Below are positions 24,182-32,442 of a stretch of DNA of 64,000 bases, piece by piece (the first letter of the stretch is position 1; every line of letters begins with the position of its first letter). The translations under genes and the position numbers were made by a program. The notes under the pieces are model-generated. The model had not been told where the DNA came from. It did no database searches and saw only the letters and a list, made by a program, of their open reading frames with translations. The stretch is from Thiocapsa marina 5811. GTDB taxonomy: Bacteria > Pseudomonadota > Gammaproteobacteria > Chromatiales > Chromatiaceae. Location of the stretch: the NCBI RefSeq assembly GCF_000223985.1, contig NZ_AFWV01000008.1:1-64000 (forward strand), read 5' to 3'.

Positions 24182-24449
24182 CGCCTTGCTCCCCGGCGGG
24201 TGTTATTCCCGCCGCTTCGAGGAATTCCCGTACGGACCGCACGGCCCCGCGCTTCGTCTGTGGACTCGGGTGCGGGCGGTGAAACACCGCGCGGACACCC
24301 TTGAGAGCAACCCTCACTCGGCTTCCGGCGCCTTCACTGACCTCAGCGCCAAGCGCCAGCAAGAGTGCCTCGATCTCGCTCCATCGGATGTCCGCGGGAA
24401 CAGGGTCCGTGAAGATCCGGGACAAGATCAGTCGCTGGCGTCGGTTCAT
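24174..24449 (-). CDS. hicA: HicA-family mRNA interferase toxin
   Basis: This 91-residue protein has the double-stranded RNA-binding-like HicA fold. The catalytic histidine is expected in AVFHRPHPSPQTKRGAV, followed by the conserved VREFLEAAGI end. The N-terminal 20 residues extend beyond the shortest HicA proteins. It is the first gene of the pair and overlaps hicB by eight bases. HicA proteins cleave mRNA independently of ribosomes. The promoter lies in the 118 bases shared with the divergent metal-efflux operon. Confidence 0.88.
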   Translation of the reverse strand: MNRRQRLILSRIFTDPVPADIRWSEIEALLLALGAEVSEGAGSRVRVALKGVRAVFHRPHPSPQTKRGAVRSVREFLEAAGITPAGEQGDA

Positions 24450-24567
24450 CTGCCAACGATATCAGATCGCCATATCACGTCTAAACCACATTTGGATTCA
24501 GCATCGATTCAGTTTGACCCCCTAGTCTCTCCCTCGTGTCCACCTCACGCAGGTCGCGATCGGAGCC

Positions 24568-25800
24568 ATGTCCCGTCCACTTCTCATCATTCCGTTGATC
24601 GGTCTGCTGCTGACCGGTGCCGGCAGTGCTGCGGCGACGACCCTCGCCGAGGCGGTCGGCGCCGCGCTGGCGCTCGCAGAGCAGACGCCGCGGGTGACCG
24701 CCGCTCGGCGGGAGGCGGATGCGATCCGCACGCAGGCGGGAAGTCTCGTCGCGCAAGATCCCGCGCTGCGGGTGAAATATCTGTCCGACGAGCTGACCGA
24801 GGGCGGCGGGGCGAACGAATGGGAGGCGATGGTCGATCTGCCGCTCTGGCTGCCGGGTCAGCGCGGCGCCCGTCGGGAGGTGGCCGGTGCGCTCGATAGC
24901 CAAGCCGGAGCTCTCGAGCGTTTGCTGCGGTGGGAGATGGCCGGACGGGTTCGACAGGCCGCCTGGGAGGCCGCCTTCGCCGAGGGCCGGTTGCGCCAGG
25001 CCGAGATCGCCTTGGAGGCCTCGCGTACCCTGGAGGCAACGGTCGCCAAGCGCACGACGGCCGGGGAGCTTGCGCGGGTCGATCTCTTGATGGCCCGTCA
25101 GGAGACACTCGGCCGCGAGGTGGATCTGCAGTCCGCGCAGGTCGAGGCCCGACGTGCACACGACGCCTATCGGCAGCTGACCGGCGCCGACCGCTTGCCG
25201 GAGCCCCTCACCGAATCCCCGCCGCCGACATCCGATGCAGCACGGGGCACAGCGCCGGTGCTGCCGCCGAACCATCCGCTGTTGGCCGACAGCGACGGCG
25301 CCCTAGCCCGGGCGCGCGCCGATCGCAAGCAAGTCACGTTGGACCGGCGCGGCCATCCGACCCTGAGCCTCGGCGGCAAGCGCGCTCAGGAGCTGCGCGG
25401 CGAAGACACCCTGGACTCATTGCAGATCGAGGTCAGCATGCCCTTCGGTCTGGCCAGCCAATCCGCGCCTGCCCTGGCGTCGGCCGAACGCGCCTACACC
25501 GAGCGCCTCACCGAGCTGCATCGCATCCGTCTGGAAGCCGAGCAGGCCCTGGCCAGCGCCGACATCGAGCGTCTCGGCGCGGCCGAGGCCCTTGTCGTCG
25601 CCGAGCGCCGTCACGCGCTCGCGCAGGACGCGTTGCGTCTGATGCGCCGCGCCTTCGATCTCGGCGAGACCGATCTCGCCGAGCTGCTGCGCGCCGAGGA
25701 GCGCGCTCGCGAGGCGAGCATGGATCTGGAGCTGCGTCGCCTGGAGCAGGGCCGCGCCCTGGCCCGGCTCAATCAAGCCTTAGGAGTGATCCCGGAATGA
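24568..25800 (+). CDS. outer-membrane efflux protein, TolC/CzcC family
   Basis: This 410-residue outer-membrane channel is the outer part of a tripartite heavy-metal efflux complex. A signal peptide covers residues 1-23 (LLIIPLIGLLLTGAGSAAA). The rest is the duplicated long coiled-coil/beta pattern of TolC proteins, rich in Ala, Glu and Arg heptads (for example EVAGALDSQAGALERLLRWE and LRRLEQGRALARLNQALG). It overlaps the adaptor start by four bases (ATGA at 25797-25800), so the three efflux genes are coupled. The substrate is set by the RND pump. Confidence 0.88.
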   Translation: MSRPLLIIPLIGLLLTGAGSAAATTLAEAVGAALALAEQTPRVTAARREADAIRTQAGSLVAQDPALRVKYLSDELTEGGGANEWEAMVDLPLWLPGQRGARREVAGALDSQAGALERLLRWEMAGRVRQAAWEAAFAEGRLRQAEIALEASRTLEATVAKRTTAGELARVDLLMARQETLGREVDLQSAQVEARRAHDAYRQLTGADRLPEPLTESPPPTSDAARGTAPVLPPNHPLLADSDGALARARADRKQVTLDRRGHPTLSLGGKRAQELRGEDTLDSLQIEVSMPFGLASQSAPALASAERAYTERLTELHRIRLEAEQALASADIERLGAAEALVVAERRHALAQDALRLMRRAFDLGETDLAELLRAEERAREASMDLELRRLEQGRALARLNQALGVIPE

Positions 25801-27074
25801 GCCTTATCCGTCGTGTTGTCGATGCAGAAATGGGGCAGAAGCAGCCGCCAGCCCCCTGCCGCCAGCCTCCAGCTACGGGGTTGCCCTGCTTTGTCGGGTC
25901 CGAGGTCAAGTCCCGTCAGGGTCGCCGCGGCATCCGGCTTGCGGAAAGCAGCAGGAGGCGGGGGGCAGGAGGCTGGAGGCGCCCCCTAACGCCGACCCTC
26001 TGCTTGCTCCTCGCCATGCTGGCCCAGGGCGGCACCGTCTCGGCGGCTAGCCTGATCGCCGTGGATACCGACCAGCAGAGTGCGTTCGGCATCACCCTGA
26101 CCGCCCCGCTCCCGGCCGCCGAGACCCTGACCCGGCGTTACCCGGCCGAGGTGGCGGTGCCGAACCGGCAGATGCGCGTGGTGGCGGCGCCGCAGAGCGG
26201 CGTGTTGGAGAGCCTTCTGGTCGCCGAGGGCGAGCGGGTCGAGGTCGGCCAAGTCCTGGCCGAGCTGCGCAGTCCCGAGCTGGTGGACGCCCAGAGTCAG
26301 TATCTGGAGTCATTGACGCGGCTCGAGCTGATCGAGACCGAGCTGGCCCGCGACCGGACCCTGTTCCGCGAAGGCGTGATCGCCGAGCGGCGTCTGCTGG
26401 AGAGCCAGTCCAAGCAGCGCGAGCTGACGACGATGGTCGAGCAGCGTCTTCAGTTGCTTGAGCTGGCCGGTTTCGGCAGCGAGGACATCATGACCCTGGC
26501 ACGGACCCGGCGGCTGACCAGTCGGCTGCCGGTACGCGCACCGATCGGCGGCGTGGTGCTGGAGCAGATGGTGAGCACGGGCCAATCGGTCGCGACCGCG
26601 GCCCCGCTCTACCGGGTGGCCGAGCTCAATCCCTTGTGGCTCGAGATCCATGTTCCCGTGGAACGCATCGTCGGGGTGCAGGAAGGCGGGCGCGTCCTCC
26701 TGCCCCGCGAAGACACCGCCGGGACCGTCGTGACCATCGGGCGGATGGTCCATGGTCAGGACCAGGGCGTGCTGGTGCGCGCCGAGATCACCGAGGGGAC
26801 CGAGCGTCTGCGTCCGGGTCAGTTCGTCGAGGTCCAGTTGAGTGCGGAGGCGCAAGGCGAGGGTTGGCGCGTCCCGCTGGAGTCCGTCGTACGCCATGCG
26901 GGTCACGCCTATGTGTTCGTGAATCGGGACGGCGGCTTCGAAGCGCTCCCGGTGCAGGTACTCGCGGAGGAGGAAGGCAGTGCCGTGGTCGCGGGTGAGC
27001 TCACAGCGGCCGACCGCCTCGCGGTCACGGGCGTCGTCGCCATCAAGGCGGCCTGGCTCGGGGGCGCCGAATAA
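25797..27074 (+). CDS. efflux RND periplasmic adaptor (CusB/CzcB type) with an odd N-terminus
   Basis: This 425-residue membrane-fusion protein has a lipoyl half-motif (VVAAPQSGVLESLLVAEGERV), a coiled-coil hairpin (about residues 160-210), the second lipoyl half (LPVRAPIGGVVLEQMVSTGQ) and beta-barrel domains. It links the pump to the outer-membrane channel. The first 62 residues are unusual: a Pro/Arg/Gly-rich segment encoded by an inverted-repeat DNA element (25840-25986) precedes the hydrophobic signal LTPTLCLLLAMLAQGGTVSA, which is far from the first ATG. A later TTG start is possible. The stop TAA overlaps the pump ATG (TAATG). Confidence 0.88.
   Translation: MSLIRRVVDAEMGQKQPPAPCRQPPATGLPCFVGSEVKSRQGRRGIRLAESSRRRGAGGWRRPLTPTLCLLLAMLAQGGTVSAASLIAVDTDQQSAFGITLTAPLPAAETLTRRYPAEVAVPNRQMRVVAAPQSGVLESLLVAEGERVEVGQVLAELRSPELVDAQSQYLESLTRLELIETELARDRTLFREGVIAERRLLESQSKQRELTTMVEQRLQLLELAGFGSEDIMTLARTRRLTSRLPVRAPIGGVVLEQMVSTGQSVATAAPLYRVAELNPLWLEIHVPVERIVGVQEGGRVLLPREDTAGTVVTIGRMVHGQDQGVLVRAEITEGTERLRPGQFVEVQLSAEAQGEGWRVPLESVVRHAGHAYVFVNRDGGFEALPVQVLAEEEGSAVVAGELTAADRLAVTGVVAIKAAWLGGAE
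25840..25986. repeat. GC-rich imperfect inverted repeat inside the adaptor gene leader
   Basis: The left arm (25842-25873, rich in GCCAGCC/CCTCC) and right arm (25949-25981, rich in GGAGG/GGCTGG) are complementary over about 30 bases with several mismatches, separated by about 75 bases. The element is a multiple of three in effect, leaving the frame open. Confidence 0.6.
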
Positions 27075-30000
27075 TGCTCGCCCGCCTGATCCAATTCGCG
27101 CTGACCCAGCGGCTTCTGATGTTGCTGGCCATGATGGCGCTCATCGGCGGCGGCTGGATGGCGTTCAAGGCCACCCCGATCGATGCCTTCCCGGATGTCT
27201 CCACCACCCAGGTGAAGATCATCGTGAAGGCGCCGGGGATGACGCCCGAGGAGGTGGAGACGCGCATCACCAATCGGATCGAGCTGGAGATGCTCGGCAT
27301 CCCGAACCAGACGATGCTGCGCTCCATCGCCAAGTATGCCCTGACCGACATCACCCTGGATTTCGCCGAGGGCACGGATATCTTTTGGGCGCGCCAGCAG
27401 GTCGCCGAGCGGCTCGGCGCGATCTGGAGCGATCTGCCCGACGGCGTGGAAGGCGGGCTCGCGCCCATGACCACGCCGCTCGGGGAGATGTTCATGTTCA
27501 GCATCGAGGGCGGCGATCTCACCCTGGAGGCGCGTCGCGATCTGCTCGACTGGACCATCCGCCCGGCGCTGCGCGCCGTGCCCGGCGTGGCCGATGTCAA
27601 TGCGCTCGGTGGCCTGGTCACGAGCTTCGAGGTGGTGCCGGACAATGCCCGCATGGCCGCGCGGGGGATCCGGCTGGCGGATTTGACCGCCGCGATCACG
27701 GCGAACAACCGCAACGACGGCGCCGGACGCCTGAGCGCCGGCGAGGAGGTGCTGCTGGTGCGCAGCCAAGGGGCGATCAAGACGCTTGAGGATCTCGGCG
27801 CCATCGTGGTCGGGGGCGATGCCCGCCAGCCGGTGCGGGTCGCCGATATCGCCGAGGTGCGTTTCGGCGCCCTGACCCGCTACGGCGCGGTTACGCGCAA
27901 CGGTACCGGCGAGGCGGTCGAGGGCTTGGTGCTGGCGCTGCGCGGCGCCAATGCGCGCGAGGTCGTGCGCGGCATCCATGCCAAGCTCGACGAGTTGGCG
28001 CCGGCGCTGCCGGAGGGCGTAAGCATCGACGTCTTCTACGATCGCGGCGTCTTGGTCGACAAGGCGATCCACACGGTCACCAAGGCGTTGATCGAAGCAA
28101 CCGTTCTGGTCCTGATCCTGCTGGTGCTCTTTCTGGGCGATCTGCGCGCGGCCCTGACGGTTGCCTTGATTCTGCCCCTGTCGGCCTTGGCGACCTTCAT
28201 CCTGATGCGTCAGTTCGGCCTATCGGCCAATCTCATGTCGCTGGGCGGGCTGACCATCGCCATCGGCATGTTGGTGGACGCGGCTGTGGTGGTGGTCGAG
28301 AACCTGGTCACGCATCTCAATCGGGGCAGCGCGGGCGGACGCCTGCCGCGGCTGCACATCCTCTATCGGGCCACGCGCGAGGTGGCGTTGCCGGTCTCCT
28401 CCGGCATCCTGGTCATCATCATCGTCTTCCTGCCCTTGCTGACGCTGCAGGGTCTGGAGGGCAAGCTCTTCATGCCGGTGGCGCTGACGATCGTTTTTGC
28501 GCTCGCCAGCTCGCTGCTGCTCTCGTTGACGGTCATCCCGGTCCTGGCATCCTATCTGTTGGGTAAGGGCGCGGGAGCCGTCGGACGCGGGGGGGATGCC
28601 GAGCACGCCGAACCCTGGCTGGTGCGCATCCTCACCCGGATCTATGTCCCGGTGCTCGACTGGAGCCTGCGCCATCAGTGGGTTCTGCTGGGCGGGGCGC
28701 TCGCCCTGCTGATCGCCGCGGGCGCACTCTACACCCAGGTCGGCAAGTCCTTCATGCCGACCATGGACGAGGGCGATCTGATCGTCCAACTGGAGAAGCT
28801 GCCCTCGATCAACCTGGCCGAGTCCATCGCCATCGACCAACGCGTCCAGGCGGCGATCCTGGCCGAGGTGCCGGAGGTCGAATCGATCATCGCCCGCACC
28901 GGCTCGGACGAGCTTGGTCTCGACCCCATGGGGCTGAATCAGACCGACAGCTTCCTGGTGCTCAAGCCGCACGAGACCTGGCGCTTCACGACCAAGGACG
29001 AGCTGATGGACGCCATCCGCGCTGTGCTGGACCGTTTCCCAGGCATGGACTACGCCTTTACCCAGCCGATCGAGATGCGCGTCTCCGAGATGCTGACCGG
29101 GGTGCGGGGGGATCTCGCGGTGAAGATCTTCGGCCCGGACTCGGACACGCTCAACGGGCTTGCCGAGCAGATCGTCGGGGTGCTGGAAGGCATCGCCGGC
29201 TCGCAGGATGTCTACACCCCGCGCAACGACGGCGCCCAATACCTGAATCTGGTGGTGGACCGCCTGGAGGCCGGTCGACTCGGGGTGGACGCGGACGCCT
29301 TGGCCGATCTGTTGCGCGCCCAGGTCGAGGGGTTGACCGTCGGGACCCTTGATGTCGAAGGCAAGCGCCGCCCGCTGCTGGTGCGCGGTCCCGAGGCGCT
29401 GCGCGAGTCGCCCGCGCGTTTCGCCGGACTCCAGGTGTCTTTGCCTGACGGTCGTGCCGTGCCGCTGAACAATCTGGTGCGGATCGAGCGCATGGAGGGA
29501 CCGGTGGCGATCGGGCGCGAGCGCGGCAGCCGTATGTCGGTCGCCATCGCGAACGTCGACGGGCGTGACCTGGTGGGATTCGTGGCCGAGGCGCGTGCGG
29601 CGGTCGCCGAGCAGGTGGAGCTGCCGCCCGGCTATCGGCTGGAATGGGGCGGCGAGTTCGAGAACCAGCAGCGCGCCGCGGCCCGCTTGGCCCTGGTGGT
29701 CCCGGTGGCGCTGGTGCTGATCTTTCTCGTGCTCTTCTCGACCTTCGGCTCGGTGAAACAGGCCGCCCTGGTCCTGTCGAACGTGCCCTTCGCCATGATC
29801 GGCGGCGTCTTCGCGCTGGCCCTCACCGGTGAGTATCTCTCGGTGCCGGCCTCGGTCGGATTCATCGCCCTGCTCGGCATCGCGGTGCTGAACGGCGTGG
29901 TGATGGTCACCTATTTCAACCAGCTGCGCGCGCTCGGCCGACCCATGCAGGAGGTGGTGGTCGAAGGAGCAAGACGACGCCTGCGCCCGGTGCTCATGAC

Positions 30001-30172
30001 CGCAAGTATCGCGGCCTTCGGGCTGGTGCCATTGCTCTTCGCGACCGGACCCGGATCCGAGATCCAGCGCCCGCTGGCGATCGTGGTCATCGGCGGATTG
30101 GTCTCGGCCACCCTCCTGACACTCATTCTGTTGCCGATCCTCTACCGACGTTTCGGCGCGGACCGGATCTGA
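27074..30172 (+). CDS. heavy-metal efflux RND pump (CzcA/CusA family)
   Basis: This 1032-residue inner-membrane proton/metal antiporter has 12 predicted membrane helices in two homologous halves. The family marker is a TM4 segment IAIGMLVDAAVVVVEN with the proton-relay aspartate. N-terminal ATPIDAFPDVSTTQVKI-like and VKAPGMTPEEVETRIT stretches are typical of the heavy-metal (HME) branch. The metal is not fixed by eye; CusA-like monovalent and CzcA-like divalent exporters share these features. The ATG overlaps the adaptor TAA. The next two genes (58 and 51 base gaps) are probably cotranscribed. Confidence 0.93.
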   Translation: MLARLIQFALTQRLLMLLAMMALIGGGWMAFKATPIDAFPDVSTTQVKIIVKAPGMTPEEVETRITNRIELEMLGIPNQTMLRSIAKYALTDITLDFAEGTDIFWARQQVAERLGAIWSDLPDGVEGGLAPMTTPLGEMFMFSIEGGDLTLEARRDLLDWTIRPALRAVPGVADVNALGGLVTSFEVVPDNARMAARGIRLADLTAAITANNRNDGAGRLSAGEEVLLVRSQGAIKTLEDLGAIVVGGDARQPVRVADIAEVRFGALTRYGAVTRNGTGEAVEGLVLALRGANAREVVRGIHAKLDELAPALPEGVSIDVFYDRGVLVDKAIHTVTKALIEATVLVLILLVLFLGDLRAALTVALILPLSALATFILMRQFGLSANLMSLGGLTIAIGMLVDAAVVVVENLVTHLNRGSAGGRLPRLHILYRATREVALPVSSGILVIIIVFLPLLTLQGLEGKLFMPVALTIVFALASSLLLSLTVIPVLASYLLGKGAGAVGRGGDAEHAEPWLVRILTRIYVPVLDWSLRHQWVLLGGALALLIAAGALYTQVGKSFMPTMDEGDLIVQLEKLPSINLAESIAIDQRVQAAILAEVPEVESIIARTGSDELGLDPMGLNQTDSFLVLKPHETWRFTTKDELMDAIRAVLDRFPGMDYAFTQPIEMRVSEMLTGVRGDLAVKIFGPDSDTLNGLAEQIVGVLEGIAGSQDVYTPRNDGAQYLNLVVDRLEAGRLGVDADALADLLRAQVEGLTVGTLDVEGKRRPLLVRGPEALRESPARFAGLQVSLPDGRAVPLNNLVRIERMEGPVAIGRERGSRMSVAIANVDGRDLVGFVAEARAAVAEQVELPPGYRLEWGGEFENQQRAAARLALVVPVALVLIFLVLFSTFGSVKQAALVLSNVPFAMIGGVFALALTGEYLSVPASVGFIALLGIAVLNGVVMVTYFNQLRALGRPMQEVVVEGARRRLRPVLMTASIAAFGLVPLLFATGPGSEIQRPLAIVVIGGLVSATLLTLILLPILYRRFGADRI

Positions 30173-30230
30173 TCGTTCGAGGGCCTGCGCCCGAGAACAG
30201 GGATTCATGACCCTACGGAGGACAAAAACC

Positions 30231-30629
30231 ATGTCGAAATCAACCTTGAATGCCCTGGCAGCGGTGTTGCTGATGGCCGCGACCGTGATCCCGAGCCATG
30301 CGGGCGATCTGAAGCTGCTTATCGACGAGACGACCTCGGTCATCCCGACCGACGTCAGCTACCGACTCTCGCCCGAAGGACTCGAGGTGCAGGGGTGGGT
30401 CGCGAAACGTCATCCACACTCCGGGCGAATACTCGGTCATGTCGAGATTCGACTGCTCGACGCGAGCGGCTCCGTGCTCGCCCGGAAAGATACCTACATG
30501 GTCCATTATTCACCGACGCGGACCAATCCACAGAAGGCCAGCTTCAGCACGCTGCTCCCCGAGGTGCCGGAACAGACAGCGGTGATCGAGGTGGCGCACC
30601 GGGTCGGTAAGACCGCGGACGGGCGTTGA
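30231..30629 (+). CDS. small exported protein of the efflux operon (132 aa)
   Basis: GGAGG ten bases before the ATG marks the start. Residues 1-24 form a signal peptide (LNALAAVLLMAATVIPSHAG). The mature part is beta-rich, for example VSYRLSPEGLEVQGWVAKR and VEIRLLDASGSVLARK. I do not recognise a named family. Its position directly after the RND pump and before DUF3240 suggests a periplasmic accessory of metal efflux, which is inference from context. Confidence 0.75.
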   Translation: MSKSTLNALAAVLLMAATVIPSHAGDLKLLIDETTSVIPTDVSYRLSPEGLEVQGWVAKRHPHSGRILGHVEIRLLDASGSVLARKDTYMVHYSPTRTNPQKASFSTLLPEVPEQTAVIEVAHRVGKTADGR

Positions 30630-30680
30630 GCACCTTCAGGCTCGTCGATGCGCTTTCACGCCCCGATCGGAGACCGACAC

Positions 30681-30983
30681 ATGACGCACCATTTGCTCCA
30701 TCTGATTGTCCCTCTCCAGGCCGAAGATGCTCTCGTGGAGTGGCTATTGGAGCGCGAGGACATCCCCGGCTTCACCAGCAGCGCGGTCGCCGGACACGGC
30801 TCGTCCGAACGCTCCATGACCACCGCCGAGCAGGTCGCCGGGCGCAGTCGCCGAGTGATGTTCATGCTGCTGCTCCCCGAGGAGACGGCCGAAGCGGTAC
30901 TCGCAGGCTTGGGTGAGGATTTCGGGGGCAGCGGTATCCATTACTGGCTAGTGCCCGCCATCGAGCAGGGTCGATTGGTTTAA
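30681..30983 (+). CDS. DUF3240 family protein (100 aa)
   Basis: The product matches DUF3240: LLHLIVPLQAEDALVEWLL, then VAGRSRRVMFMLLLPEETAE and a final HYWLVPAIEQGRL. Family members have a PII-like ferredoxin fold and lie beside heavy-metal efflux genes, where they may sense metal or regulate the pump. The ATG is preceded by GGAG with eight-base spacing. Its stop codon TAA (30981-30983) is the first three bases of a repeat element, which continues directly downstream. Confidence 0.85.
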   Translation: MTHHLLHLIVPLQAEDALVEWLLEREDIPGFTSSAVAGHGSSERSMTTAEQVAGRSRRVMFMLLLPEETAEAVLAGLGEDFGGSGIHYWLVPAIEQGRLV

Positions 30984-31064
30984 ACCGCGTCGAGAGCGAA
31001 ATGCGTCATTTTCATTTTGTCTTGGGCTTAGGGATTTTTCCGACCTTTGCGGAGACGCGGTTTA
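30981..31064. repeat. AAACCGCG-type element, copy A (84 bp)
   Basis: It begins TAAACCGCGTC and ends GACGCGGTTTA, an 11-bp perfect terminal inverted repeat. Its first three bases are the stop codon of the DUF3240 gene. The interior is AT-rich and unlike the other copies. Confidence 0.85.
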
Positions 31065-31087
31065 GAATTCAATCTTTTCTAATCTCT

Positions 31088-31172
31088 CAAACCGCGCCGA
31101 CACCAACGGACTTCAAGGCTGCCGGCGCAGATCCCATCCAAAAACATCGCATACCGCGCTGGGCGCGGTTTA
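31088..31172. repeat. AAACCGCG-type element, copy B (85 bp)
   Basis: It begins CAAACCGCGCC and ends GGCGCGGTTTA. It stands 23 bases from copy A; its right end supplies the TAA stop (complement of 31170-31172) of the DNA ligase gene. A CGCATACCG segment near its right end recurs in copy G at about 52.1 kb. Confidence 0.85.
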
Positions 31173-32090
31173 GAGGGTTTCGACCCTCCGCAGGAAGCTC
31201 GCGAACCGGGGCAGGCCGTTTGCCGTGCGCCCGTGATACTTGAAGTTGACGACGCTGCCCACGGGCGGCGGGTCATCGCGCTCGACATCGCTGAAGCCGG
31301 TGCCGAGCCTAAATCGGGTTCCGTCCGCCTCCTCGACCACAAGCGACCCCAACCGTCCTTCGTGTCGCCCGCGGCCGGGGACATGGGCGATCACCCTGGC
31401 GTCGGCTTCCAGGTAGGGTTTGACCTTGAGGAAATCGGCGGAACGTCCGACGCGGTAGAGCGAATCCCGCCGATGCAGCATCAAACCCTCCCCGCCCGCG
31501 GCGACCACTCGGTCCAACGCGGCCATCAAGGCGTCATGATCCGCAACGCGGGTTTGCTCGACCAGATCGAGAAAGGGGCTCGGCGAGGTCGCGAGAAGAC
31601 CTCTCAATACGCTCAGGCGTGTCTCGAAATCGCCCGGGTGGTCCGGCAGGTCGAACACCATATAGCGGACACGACGCCAGGCGTCGTCATCCGGCTCGGA
31701 TCGTCGTACGGTGCCCGACAGGAGGGCAAAGGTGCCGCGGCCCATCCAAAGCTCTCCGTCGAGTGCAACCGCGGGAAAATCGGCCGTAAACCAGGTGGGC
31801 GCCCTGATCGGCATGCCGCCGCGCGTCATGAAACGGCGGCCGTTCCAGTAGCCGCGCACGCCGTCGAGCTTCTCGCTGACCAAGTAACGGTCGAGATCGA
31901 CGCCGGGACGATAGACCTCTCCCAGTGCCAGCCCGGGCACCGGCGTTGTCGACGACTCGCTCGCAACGGCGAGCGAGGTCGAGGACACATCCCCCGGGAT
32001 CGCCCCCTCGGTCGTTGCGCCGGCATGACCGCGCTGCATGGCGAGAAGAAGCAGCAAGAGAGCGAAGCGAAGACTGGACAAGTGCGACAT
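31170..32090 (-). CDS. exported ATP-dependent DNA ligase (LigE-type)
   Basis: This 306-residue minimal ATP-dependent ligase joins DNA nicks. The adenylated lysine is in the motif SEKLDGVRGYW, followed by ligase motifs LDGELWMGRG, VFDLPD, GGEGLMLHR and FLKVKPY, and a short OB domain. An N-terminal signal peptide (residues 1-24, SLRFALLLLLLAMQRGHAG) sends it to the periplasm, as known for bacterial Lig E proteins. It may act on DNA taken up by type IV pili, whose genes lie in this window; that link is inference. Its TAA stop lies inside repeat copy B. Confidence 0.92.
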   Translation of the reverse strand: MSHLSSLRFALLLLLLAMQRGHAGATTEGAIPGDVSSTSLAVASESSTTPVPGLALGEVYRPGVDLDRYLVSEKLDGVRGYWNGRRFMTRGGMPIRAPTWFTADFPAVALDGELWMGRGTFALLSGTVRRSEPDDDAWRRVRYMVFDLPDHPGDFETRLSVLRGLLATSPSPFLDLVEQTRVADHDALMAALDRVVAAGGEGLMLHRRDSLYRVGRSADFLKVKPYLEADARVIAHVPGRGRHEGRLGSLVVEEADGTRFRLGTGFSDVERDDPPPVGSVVNFKYHGRTANGLPRFASFLRRVETL

Positions 32091-32442
32091 CGAACACTTT
32101 TCGTTTATTCTGCGATGACGACACTCTACCTCACGTAAGGAACGACACCAAATCCATTCACACGATATGGCTCCGACTCCGTCATGGAAGCAACACGGCT
32201 TCTTGCGTGCCGACCGCTCCCCAAGGCTCTAAGCCACGACGTTCTGAATCGTCATCCGCAGGAGCCTTCCCAAAACCCGATTGTTTTACTCAATACATTA
32301 AATCCGTCCCGCGGCATTCTTTCCTGTGCCGACATGGGCTAACGTGACGATATTGTTGCGCTGCACAAAAATCGTCCCGACGACCTCGGGATGTTTGACC
32401 CGAGCGCTCGGCTGCACGGCCGCCTGTCAGGACCAAAAAACC
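32091..32442. other. intergenic region between divergent genes
   Basis: About 350 bases lie between the ligase and mqo-like starts. The part from 32280 to 32360 is moderately AT-rich and probably carries the mqo promoter. I see no gene, hairpin with T-run or copy of the AAACCGCG element. Confidence 0.4.

Noticed and set aside
28220-30343. Minus-strand open frame of about 700 codons
   Set aside because: Antisense to the RND pump gene; composition is His/Gln/Asp-rich without any domain.
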